DNA from: Sphaerochaeta sp. Phil3 | GTDB lineage: Bacteria > Spirochaetota > Spirochaetia > Sphaerochaetales > Sphaerochaetaceae | Length of the DNA: 64,000 nt | Reading direction: 5' to 3' | Assembly (NCBI GenBank): GCA_001940825.1 | Contig: MSGT01000061.1 | Location: forward strand, 122,741-186,740 | Shown: positions 40,090-48,486 of the stretch, in pieces | Numbering within the stretch: the stretch's first letter is position 1 | Layout of the letters: every line of letters begins with the position of its first letter | The notes under the pieces: model-generated | The model's input: the letters and a program-made list of their open reading frames with translations, nothing else | What the model was told of the DNA's origin: nothing | The model's database searches: none | Made by a program: the position numbers and the translations under genes

Positions 40090-41514
40090 TTACTCAAGGA
40101 TTCCAGTCACGTATGCAAGCGTGTATGCAGCCTGAGCAATGGAGATCTTCTCCTTGATCAGGTTCATCTGGTTCGTGTAGACCTCTATCTGCTGGGAGAG
40201 GACATCCGTCTTTGAGATGTATCCAACCGCGAACTGGCGTTCAAGAAGCTCAAGACGGTCTTGTGACTCCTCTAGTTTGAGTTCAAGGTACTCGATCTTT
40301 GCCTGCGCAAGCTCTGCGGCTGCTATGTTCTCCTCTGCAACCGACTGCAGCTGGTCAACTGCCGCATCGTAGTCTGCAATTGAACCAAGGATTTCGCTCT
40401 GTGCGTATGAAACATCGTTGAGCTTCTTTCCTCCGTCCCATACCGTGGACTTCACGGCAAGGGTCATGTAGAGGCCGTAGTCGTCGGCCCTGTACCAGTT
40501 CGTCTCAACCAGTGGGAAGGCCGATCCTCCGTAGCTCAACGATACCTGAAGCGCAAGATCCGGTTTCCAGTACAGCGAATCCTGGGCGATCTTCTTCTTG
40601 AGCTGCAAGGCCTGCGTCTGCTTGCGAAGCATTGTGAGCGGTTCGCTTGAGGCCCTTGTGGCCATTGCGTACAGCTCATCATGGTCTATGGCAACGATGG
40701 CCTGGATCTCATCTTCGTTCACAGAATAGTCTATATCCTCAGCATTCAGGTCTTCGTTTCCCGTGAGTGTACGAAGCTCTTGGAGGTTGGTTCGGTACTC
40801 CTTCATGATTTCCTGACGCGTGACATCAATCTCCATTGCGCTTATCTTGGCCTTGGAGACGTCCTGCTTGAGAATCATGCCGTTGTCGTATGCGTCCTGG
40901 CTTACCTGCACGAGTTCGTCTGCCGTGTCTTTGGTCTGGTCCAGCAGCACGAGGATGTCATCCATGTACTTCAAGGCCGATACCCTTGCTTTCAGCTGCG
41001 CTGTGAGCTGGTTGTAGGTGTCCTCTATTGCAAGTGCGCGTATCTGCGCAACCTGTGTGTAGAGCTTGACTGCGTTTGGAATCTTGCCCCATGTGAACAG
41101 TGGCTGCGTGATGGAAAGGCCTGCATTGTAGTAGATGTTCTTCATTCCGTCGTACAGGGTTACATATTCTCCTGCCGCCGCTCCGGGGATTACTACACCA
41201 AGCTGTGACGAAAGCTCGTCAACGCTTATGGTAGTCTTTCCAATGGGTGGGTTTGGCATGTACGTGGACGTGAGCAGCAGCTCTATCGTTGGCTGGTAGT
41301 TGGCTTTGGCGTTCTTTACGTCCAAAAGGCTTTGGATGTATGTCTGCCTTGCCTTGGCCAGCTGTGCGTTGTTGCTGTCCATTGAAACCTTGAGCTCATC
41401 CATGGTGCTTGCAGTTCCATCTTCACCTGTCACGGCGCCGTCCTGGGCGAACAGCGCCTGTCCTGTGAAGAGTGCAAGCAGGAGCACAAGGAATAATGTG
41501 CTTAGCTTCTTCAT
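40090..41514 (-). CDS. tolC: TolC-family outer-membrane efflux protein
   Basis: About 474 residues. The signal peptide (LSTLFLVLLLALFTGQALFA) is followed by two OEP repeats of long helices: ELKVSMDSNNAQLAKARQTY with SLLDVKNAKANYQPTIELL, and the second ending LERQFAVGYISKTDVLSQQ. It is the outer-membrane channel for the RND pump encoded upstream. The ATG at 41514 follows GGGGTG. It is the last gene of HlyD-RND-lipoprotein-TolC. Confidence 0.92.
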   Translation of the reverse strand: MKKLSTLFLVLLLALFTGQALFAQDGAVTGEDGTASTMDELKVSMDSNNAQLAKARQTYIQSLLDVKNAKANYQPTIELLLTSTYMPNPPIGKTTISVDELSSQLGVVIPGAAAGEYVTLYDGMKNIYYNAGLSITQPLFTWGKIPNAVKLYTQVAQIRALAIEDTYNQLTAQLKARVSALKYMDDILVLLDQTKDTADELVQVSQDAYDNGMILKQDVSKAKISAMEIDVTRQEIMKEYRTNLQELRTLTGNEDLNAEDIDYSVNEDEIQAIVAIDHDELYAMATRASSEPLTMLRKQTQALQLKKKIAQDSLYWKPDLALQVSLSYGGSAFPLVETNWYRADDYGLYMTLAVKSTVWDGGKKLNDVSYAQSEILGSIADYDAAVDQLQSVAEENIAAAELAQAKIEYLELKLEESQDRLELLERQFAVGYISKTDVLSQQIEVYTNQMNLIKEKISIAQAAYTLAYVTGILE

Positions 41515-41526
41515 CGTCACCCCGCC

Positions 41527-43095
41527 TTATGTTGTTTCGAAACGATAGTTTGAGAAGTTTGCACTTTCACTTGTAAGTTTGATTGTTCCAACTTGAGTTC
41601 CTTCTCTTTTAACAGTCAACTCTATGGTATCAGACTCAAAAGGCTTTCTTTCAGACGTTTCGTATGCGAGTTTAATCTCTGCACCAGCTCCTAGCCCAGT
41701 GAAATAACCATGGTTTATCACGTATTGGGAAGAACTTTGGGCAACAACCTCATAAGTAGTCCTAACCTCTTGCCTTATCTGGCTGGTTGAGTCGTGAAGC
41801 GTGATAGCTTTTCCATCGTCATCCTTGATTCCTATTCCTTCGCCAACTCCTGAAGCACTGTAGACATATCCACTGATGCCAGAACCGAGTTTCAAAATGT
41901 TCTTTCTGAAATATACATCAACACTTGGCCTATTGCTGTCATCATTAAGAGTAAGTGTCAGTTTGTATTCCAAGTCTCTTAATGTGTCGGATTTTACTCC
42001 ATTTTCATTCAGTCCTTCCGTCCAGCTCCAGTAGTCCTTGCTGCCTTCCGCATCATCGAACTTTGTAAGCGTGAGCGTGCAGGGTTTCTCTGAGGACATG
42101 TTCTTCTTGAACTTCACGTTGATTGTTGCACTTCCTGTGGAAGTCGTGACTGTGTCTGACTTCACAGTTTCGCCATCACCATTGTTGTACTCCCACTTGA
42201 AGTAGATTGGATCAGTTACTGCATTGTCCGTTGATCCATCCTTGAGGTTCACTGTCACAGCGACTGTCTTCCAGTCGTTTGTGAAGTACAGGCTGTTGTT
42301 GGTGTAGGTCTTGTCTGTGGAGGAGTAGGCCATGCTGACCGTCTTGGCTCCTTCATATGACCAATCTGTACCCGATTGAATTTCAGAAATTGTCACGGTT
42401 GGAGCAACCGCCTCGCTGCCGTCTTCGTTATACTTCTTGTATTTCACGGCCAAAGTGTATTCACCGTTTGTAATTTCAGTTACCGTATTTCCTACATTGT
42501 CTTCATCATCTGCTGAGTATCCGTCATTGTAACTATAGCGGAAAGAGAATCCTGTGGTATTTGTGATTGTAGAGTCAGAACCTGAGGCCGTTGTACTGTT
42601 GTCTTCCTTATCCTTGAACTTTATTACAAGATTCTTTGTTTCTGTAACTTTTTCGCAGTAGACAATTCCAAAATTGTTGGATTTGTCTGACTGGACGGTT
42701 CTACCATCAACTTTTACAAGACCATAGTCCTTATGGAAGGCAAGAAGATAGATTGTCTTACAGTCTGCATCTTTTCCGTAGACAGGATTGTTGGTCTTCC
42801 ATCTAAGCGAAGAAATTGAGAATGAACCATCGGTTGTCGTTTTTGCCGAAGGTACGGACGAATCTGAAAAAACGCTCTTCTTGTCCCAACTGTTGTATGC
42901 GTTTTCCCAAGCGGTTTTGTCGTCATAGGCATAGACCATGACGTCTGCAATACCGCCAGTTTGAGAAGAGGCATTTCTGTCCTTGACCGTTCCGCTTATT
43001 GCGGAGTCGAAGACTGCGGAGCAGCTTGTAAGTGCAAGTGCGATTGCCAGAACCGACAGAACGAGTGCCGGAACCCTAAAGTTTGATTTCTTCAT
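41527..43095 (-). CDS. Large lipoprotein with repeated beta domains, in RND operon
   Basis: 522 residues. The lipoprotein signal ends ALALTSC. After a carboxypeptidase-regulatory-like segment (GTVKDRNASSQTGGIADVMV) come repeated beta-sandwich units rich in Thr, Asp and Asn (ITNGEYTLAVKYKKYNEDGS; LKDGSTDNAVTDPIYFKWEY). AAGGAG sets the start at 43095, overlapping the RND stop. Such a lipoprotein is not part of standard RND pumps. It may be a surface subunit or substrate-specific adaptor. No family recognised. Confidence 0.78.
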   Translation of the reverse strand: MKKSNFRVPALVLSVLAIALALTSCSAVFDSAISGTVKDRNASSQTGGIADVMVYAYDDKTAWENAYNSWDKKSVFSDSSVPSAKTTTDGSFSISSLRWKTNNPVYGKDADCKTIYLLAFHKDYGLVKVDGRTVQSDKSNNFGIVYCEKVTETKNLVIKFKDKEDNSTTASGSDSTITNTTGFSFRYSYNDGYSADDEDNVGNTVTEITNGEYTLAVKYKKYNEDGSEAVAPTVTISEIQSGTDWSYEGAKTVSMAYSSTDKTYTNNSLYFTNDWKTVAVTVNLKDGSTDNAVTDPIYFKWEYNNGDGETVKSDTVTTSTGSATINVKFKKNMSSEKPCTLTLTKFDDAEGSKDYWSWTEGLNENGVKSDTLRDLEYKLTLTLNDDSNRPSVDVYFRKNILKLGSGISGYVYSASGVGEGIGIKDDDGKAITLHDSTSQIRQEVRTTYEVVAQSSSQYVINHGYFTGLGAGAEIKLAYETSERKPFESDTIELTVKREGTQVGTIKLTSESANFSNYRFETT

Positions 43096-43096
43096 A

Positions 43097-46000
43097 TCAG
43101 TTCTCCTTGGCTGCAGTTTCGACAGCCGTATTCTTTTCGTTTTTGGTCTCAACGGCATCGGTCTTCTTCCTTTTGCCGTAGACACGTCTGAGCTTGGTGC
43201 GCTCTAGGATGTAGTAGTATGTTGGCATGACGTAGAGAGTGAGGAGCATGCTGGTTGCAAGGCCTCCCATGATGACCTGTCCAAGAGGGGCGTAGATCTC
43301 GGCGCCTTCTCCCTTTGCGACGGCCATTGGGATGACTCCAAGGACCGTTGTGAGCGTGGTCATGAGGATTGGTCTAAGTCTTGAGGCCGATCCCTCTGCC
43401 GTCTCCCTGTCCAGGATGGCCCTTTCGTTCTCGTAGCTGAGCATTCCAAGTGTGTTTGTGTATTCGTCGAACTCGATGCCCTTCATGCGCAGGAGCTTTT
43501 CACGGTCGTTCTTGCGGGCTACGTTGGCATAGTCTGCGATGACGATTCCATTGTTTACCAGCATTCCAATGAGCGAGACGATTCCAAGTATGGATACGAT
43601 GCTCATGGACGATCCAAAGATGGATAGGGCAACGACAGCTCCTATGATGCAGAACGGAAAGAGCAGCATTATGAGAAGAGGCTGGTCAAAGCGTTCGAAC
43701 ACCGCAACCATGACGAGGTATACAAGGAACATTGCTATGAGAAGAGCCTCCACGAGTGGCCCCATGGATGTCTCCACCAGGTCTCCAAGTCCGCTTGTCT
43801 TCGTCGAGACTCCGCTTGGGAGGGGGTTCTCCGCCAGGTACTGGTTTATCTTCTTGGTGACGCTGTCGGTACTCTCGGTCGTGAGCGTTGCGGACACGGT
43901 GAGGGATGTGGCCCTGTCGTCATGGTTGATCTGTGACAGTCCTTCGTCGAGCGTGAGGGTTGCAACGTTCGAAAGCGGTATGGTGGCTCCGGCAAGGGAT
44001 GTGACCTTTATGTCGTTGAGACGGTCCGCTGTGAGCTCTTCGTCCTGGATGTCGGAGTAGAGGTGTATGTCGTAGCGGTCGTCGCTTCCTTCCTGACTGT
44101 ATTTGCCAATGTCGGTTCCATAGAAGAGGATGGCGCTCGTGAGACCGGCCTCCTTCGCCGGCACCCCAAGGCTTGTAAGGTAGTCGTACGTTCCGTTGAT
44201 GACAGCGGTCTTCATGTCGTTGGATGCGCTTATGCTCGTGGTCATTACCTCTGGGTATGTCTTGAGCTGGGCTTCTATGCGCTCTGCAGCCTCATAGAGC
44301 TCGTCCGTGTCTTCGCCTACGAGCATGAGTCCGTAGCCTCCGCCATTTGAAACAAGGCTTATAAGTCTGTCGAAGCCTCCGTTTTCAATGCTTATCGTGG
44401 CATCCGGGACATTGGAGGAGAGAAGCTCCTGCATTTGGAGCATTATTTCGTGTATGTCTCTGTCACGGTCCTTTACGCTTGTGAGGACGGCGTGTATTGC
44501 GCCCTTGTTCTTCGCCGCCTGCGAGACAGGCGACATGTCCTTTCCGGAGAAGACGACGTCTGTCTTGAGCTCAGGAACGTTCGCTATTACAAGGGATTCG
44601 ATTCTGTTCATGGTCTCTTCGGTCTCTTCAAGCGAGTAGGTCTGCGGCAGCTCCACGTTTATGTAGAAGTCTCCGTTGTCGGTCGAAGGGATGAACGTGA
44701 ACTGCATGTTTGGCAGGATGTAGACGCTGAGCAGCACTACGAGGAAGGCCGCAACCAGCATGAACGGTGTGTGACGTTCCACGAAATATAGGCTTCGTGC
44801 ATACAGTTTTTCTACTTTCTTGAGGCCTCTTACGACAATGTTTTCATGCTTTGGCTTGCGCGCTGCATCGTCCTCTTTGAGAAGCTTCTTCATGAGGAAC
44901 GGTATGTAGATGATTGCAACAAGCAACGAGGCTGCAAGCGATAGCATGAACGTCACTGATACGTCCTTGAGGATCTGTCCTACAAGGCCGCTCATCATTG
45001 CAATTGGCAGGAACACGACAATTGTCGTAAGCCCTGATCCCATGACGGATCCAATGACGTTGTCAGTTCCAAGGAATATGGACTGGTTCACGCTGTAGAG
45101 GGCTTTTCCCTCCTTTGTCTCCTGATAGTACCTATACACCTGGTCGAGTACTAGGATTGCGGCTCCCACTATGTTTCCTAAAGCTACGACTATTCCAGAA
45201 AGGGACAGCAGGTTTATGGTGATACCCATGAGCTGCATGCCAATGAACGTGAAGAATATGGAAAGCGGAATGGAAAGCCCTATGATGATGGTTGCCTTCC
45301 AGTCGCATAGGAACATGTAGATGACAAGGACGGCTATGATGACTCCCATGACACCTGATTCTATGACTGTGGACAATGAGGAGTTGACCAGTGTGGAGTC
45401 GTCGCTGACCATGCTGAACTTGAGGGCTCCGCCGTATTTGGCTTCCTCTTCAGCTAGTATCTTCTTTATCTGGTTTGTGATTTCAATGGTGTTTCCATCG
45501 CTTCTCTTGCATATGTCTACGCTTATGACCTCTTTTCCATCCTTTGTAACGAAGAAGTCGCCGTCTTTGTAGTCAAGGGAGATGTCTGCGACATCGGCTA
45601 ATCTTATCATGCCTCCGTCAAGCGAGTAGCCAACGGGGATGGATGCGATCTCGTCCAGGGATGTGTATGTGGAGTCGAACTTTGCATCTATGGCCGTGCC
45701 CTCGAACGATACTGAGTCCAAAGGTATGGAGTAGTTGCTGTAGGAAAGCATCTGGAATACTGCAATAGGGGAGATTCCGCGGCTGTTGAGGTCGTCCATT
45801 CTAAGCTTTACGTCCACGGTTGGCGTCTTTGCACCATTGACCGTTATGGTGGAGACACCTGCGATCTGCGTGAGCTGCGGCTTGATTTCGTTGTCAACGT
45901 ATTCGCCTACGGCGTTTATGTCGCCGTCCGTGCTCTCAATGACAAACGATGCGATTGGTAGCATGGACGTTCCACCAACCAATGCATAAGGGCGGCCTTG

Positions 46001-46369
46001 TATGCCGTCAGGAAGGTCGTCTATGAGGTCGTCTATGCGGTTTCGCACCTCGTCTATCTGGTCATATGGGTCAATGCCGTCCTGGTACGTTACAGACACT
46101 ATTGATGCGCTGTTTATGGATTGGGACGACATGCTCTTGAAGTTTGGAAGCGTTACGAAATCCTCTTCAAGTACGTTCGTAACGGTCTCTTCTATGTCCT
46201 TGCTGGATGCACCTGGGTATATCGTGAGCACGTATACCATTGGGTTGGAGATGTCCGGCAGGAACTCCGTGTTGGTGTCCGCCACCGCCATGAGTCCAAA
46301 CACGCCCAACGCAAGGAGTGTCATGGCTATTATGACGGGGTGCGCTACAGGATAACGTGTAAGCTTCAT
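43097..46369 (-). CDS. RND-family efflux pump inner-membrane subunit (AcrB/MexB-like)
   Basis: 1090 residues with the two-fold RND architecture: TM1 at LTRYPVAHPVIIAMTLLALG, a large periplasmic loop, the central TM bundle including LSGIVVALGNIVGAAILVLD (proton-relay-type Asp), a second loop, and a C-terminal bundle (IGMLVNNGIVIADYANVARK). It exports drugs or lipophilic compounds by proton antiport. ATGA overlap with HlyD. The Lys/Glu-rich C-terminal tail is longer than usual. Confidence 0.95.
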   Translation of the reverse strand: MKLTRYPVAHPVIIAMTLLALGVFGLMAVADTNTEFLPDISNPMVYVLTIYPGASSKDIEETVTNVLEEDFVTLPNFKSMSSQSINSASIVSVTYQDGIDPYDQIDEVRNRIDDLIDDLPDGIQGRPYALVGGTSMLPIASFVIESTDGDINAVGEYVDNEIKPQLTQIAGVSTITVNGAKTPTVDVKLRMDDLNSRGISPIAVFQMLSYSNYSIPLDSVSFEGTAIDAKFDSTYTSLDEIASIPVGYSLDGGMIRLADVADISLDYKDGDFFVTKDGKEVISVDICKRSDGNTIEITNQIKKILAEEEAKYGGALKFSMVSDDSTLVNSSLSTVIESGVMGVIIAVLVIYMFLCDWKATIIIGLSIPLSIFFTFIGMQLMGITINLLSLSGIVVALGNIVGAAILVLDQVYRYYQETKEGKALYSVNQSIFLGTDNVIGSVMGSGLTTIVVFLPIAMMSGLVGQILKDVSVTFMLSLAASLLVAIIYIPFLMKKLLKEDDAARKPKHENIVVRGLKKVEKLYARSLYFVERHTPFMLVAAFLVVLLSVYILPNMQFTFIPSTDNGDFYINVELPQTYSLEETEETMNRIESLVIANVPELKTDVVFSGKDMSPVSQAAKNKGAIHAVLTSVKDRDRDIHEIMLQMQELLSSNVPDATISIENGGFDRLISLVSNGGGYGLMLVGEDTDELYEAAERIEAQLKTYPEVMTTSISASNDMKTAVINGTYDYLTSLGVPAKEAGLTSAILFYGTDIGKYSQEGSDDRYDIHLYSDIQDEELTADRLNDIKVTSLAGATIPLSNVATLTLDEGLSQINHDDRATSLTVSATLTTESTDSVTKKINQYLAENPLPSGVSTKTSGLGDLVETSMGPLVEALLIAMFLVYLVMVAVFERFDQPLLIMLLFPFCIIGAVVALSIFGSSMSIVSILGIVSLIGMLVNNGIVIADYANVARKNDREKLLRMKGIEFDEYTNTLGMLSYENERAILDRETAEGSASRLRPILMTTLTTVLGVIPMAVAKGEGAEIYAPLGQVIMGGLATSMLLTLYVMPTYYYILERTKLRRVYGKRKKTDAVETKNEKNTAVETAAKEN

Positions 46370-47505
46370 TCCTGAACCCCTTCGTTCACGATTGCAACCG
46401 GTTGGCCTGCAAAGATGTCGTTCTGCCCTTTGATGATGAACATTTCATCCTTGTACTCGTCTGGTACAATGACATATTCACTTGTGGCGAAAGCATTTGA
46501 TAGACCGATGCTCTTGGCGGTGTATTCGCTTGACGCATCTGTCTCCGTGCCGTTGGCCTTTTGTACATAATAGGCGCTGCCGTCAAGTTTCATGGCCTTG
46601 CGTTCTATGCTGTAGCCTGTCTGCGTTTCGATTGCGATTGTTACCTTGACGTACATTCCTGGATTGAATGCGCTTGGGTCGTCCAATTTGAGGTAGAGCT
46701 TGAAGTTTCGGCTTGAAGAATCTACATACGGTGAGACCGCTTTTATTGTGGCTGTCGTGGAGACTTCCTGCGAGTATTGGCCTGCTGGGCGAGTCACGGT
46801 GATTGTATAGTCGTTTGCACTTGGAGTTGTCGTGTCGCCTGCTGTAGTATTGGCCTTGGAGAAGAGTCCAAAGTATTGTTCGCCAAGGTTGAGGTTCACT
46901 GTGAGGTCGTCAAGGTTTGCGATTACGGCTATTGGTGTGCCTTTCGCTGCTGTGCCGCCTTGGGATGCAAGCGTCTTCAGGATCGTTCCGCTTGTCTTGG
47001 CTTTCACGTTGGTGTAGGAAAGCTGCAGCTCTGCAAGTTCAAGCTGGGCCTTGTATGCATCGCGCTGGGCCTTGACGCTGTCGTAGTCCTGCTTCGAGGC
47101 TCCACCTGTCTTATAGAGGTTCTCGACTCTCTCGAACGTGCTTTGATAGCCTAGGTATGCGGCTTCTGCTTGTTTTCTCTGTAGTTCGTATGGTTCAGGG
47201 TCTATCGTTGCTATGACGTCGCCTTCATTGACATAGTCGCCTTCCTGCACGTTGTATGTCAGGATCGTTCCGTCTAGGTATGGAACTACGGCTACTGTGT
47301 CCTCTGCCGATACATAGGACGAAAGCGTGATCTGCTTGGTCAATGTCCTTACCTGCGGCATCGTCACCTCCACTGGTGTGGTAGGGCGTTCGTAGGTTGT
47401 CTCCGTCCTTGTGGAATAGAACCAGCGAAGTACAAGGAAGAGTGCTACGAATACGATGAAAAGCACTAGATACATTAGTACGGATGTCAGTTTCTTGTTT
47501 TTCAT
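46366..47505 (-). CDS. HlyD/AcrA-type membrane-fusion protein
   Basis: 379 residues. N-terminal TM anchor (MYLVLFIVFVALFLVLRWFY), biotinyl-lipoyl-like half (LDGTILTYNVQEGDYVNEGD, then VIATID), hairpin of coiled coils and beta-barrel domain (LDDLTVNLNLGEQYF). It links the RND pump to TolC. GGAGAGGA precedes the ATG. First gene of the efflux operon, divergent from a TetR gene. Confidence 0.93.
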   Translation of the reverse strand: MKNKKLTSVLMYLVLFIVFVALFLVLRWFYSTRTETTYERPTTPVEVTMPQVRTLTKQITLSSYVSAEDTVAVVPYLDGTILTYNVQEGDYVNEGDVIATIDPEPYELQRKQAEAAYLGYQSTFERVENLYKTGGASKQDYDSVKAQRDAYKAQLELAELQLSYTNVKAKTSGTILKTLASQGGTAAKGTPIAVIANLDDLTVNLNLGEQYFGLFSKANTTAGDTTTPSANDYTITVTRPAGQYSQEVSTTATIKAVSPYVDSSSRNFKLYLKLDDPSAFNPGMYVKVTIAIETQTGYSIERKAMKLDGSAYYVQKANGTETDASSEYTAKSIGLSNAFATSEYVIVPDEYKDEMFIIKGQNDIFAGQPVAIVNEGVQE

Positions 47506-47605
47506 GAAATCCTCTCCAATTTTCCTCTGATTGACGGTGGAAAAATACCTTCAAAGTACATTCTTGGCAATGGTTTGATGTTGGGGATATACATAACTTT
47601 GCTAT

Positions 47606-47625
47606 AATGTATAAATTTATACATT
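47606..47625. promoter_or_regulatory. 20-bp perfect palindrome, probable TetR operator
   Basis: Half-site AATGTATAAA and its exact complement abut with no spacer. A TATAAT (47603-47608) overlaps its left edge. It lies between the efflux operon and the divergent TetR gene, in the 325-nt gap that otherwise shows no gene, and is the best candidate operator for that TetR protein. Confidence 0.75.
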
Positions 47626-47830
47626 TGTTTGAAAAATGTTGGAAAATTGGTCTAATTTGTTTATATGTAGTATATTGTCTTGTCAGGTATTTGGCTTCTT
47701 GTTGGATTTTAAACTCCGACACATAAATCTTTCTACAACATGTGTTGTACTTTTTTGTTTTGATGCTATACAATATGCTTCTTGGAACCTGCTTTGGGTT
47801 GTTTTTTCACGAAAAGGTGGAATTTTACAT

Positions 47831-48484
47831 ATGGCGACAGAAGAAAAGAACGAAGTGAGAGTTGGTGTTGAATGTGAGGCTTTCGATAAGCCCATTGAAA
47901 GGAAACGCAACCGCAATGCGCTTCGTTCCAAACGTCTGATACGTCAGGCTTTCATAAGCCTCATAAAGAGAAAGCCTGCCGACAGGATAACGATAACGGA
48001 CATCGTCAACGAGGCAAACATAAACAGGGCTACGTTCTATGCCCACTATTCCTGTCTCAAGGACCTCATTGACGAGATAGAGCAGGAGGTCATAGACAAG
48101 CTCATGACTTTGCTCAAGGATTTCAGGTTGGAGAACTTCTTCTCCAATCCTGCTCCTCTTCTCCTTCAGGTGAGCATCTTCCTTTCCGAGGATCCCGAAT
48201 ATTACAAGACGTTGGTGGCTACTCCGGAATCAGGCCTTTTCATTGAAAAGCTCATGTCCATATTCATAGAGTACATGGAGCAGGACCAATCCATACCTTT
48301 GGAGGTGCGAAGATCCAAGAGCTTTCACATAAGGGCTCTTTTCTTTGCAGGCGGTTTGGTTTCGCTGTACCTGCAGTGGTTTCGCGGACAGCTTGATTGC
48401 ACGCTGTTCGACATTCCTCTTGAGGTGAGCCAGCTGTTCACTAAGGACCAAAGCGGCATCATGCTCAACATGATGGGGAAGTGA
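47831..48484 (+). CDS. TetR-family regulator of the efflux operon
   Basis: 217 residues. The HTH spans RKPADRITITDIVNEANINR, followed by ATFYAHYSCLKDLIDEIEQE. AAGGTGG precedes the ATG at 47831; a longer upstream reading is unsupported. It is divergent from the RND operon, hence the probable repressor. It overlaps the region of the trmD fusion start, so both share an mRNA. Confidence 0.88.
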   Translation: MATEEKNEVRVGVECEAFDKPIERKRNRNALRSKRLIRQAFISLIKRKPADRITITDIVNEANINRATFYAHYSCLKDLIDEIEQEVIDKLMTLLKDFRLENFFSNPAPLLLQVSIFLSEDPEYYKTLVATPESGLFIEKLMSIFIEYMEQDQSIPLEVRRSKSFHIRALFFAGGLVSLYLQWFRGQLDCTLFDIPLEVSQLFTKDQSGIMLNMMGK

Positions 48485-48486
48485 CT

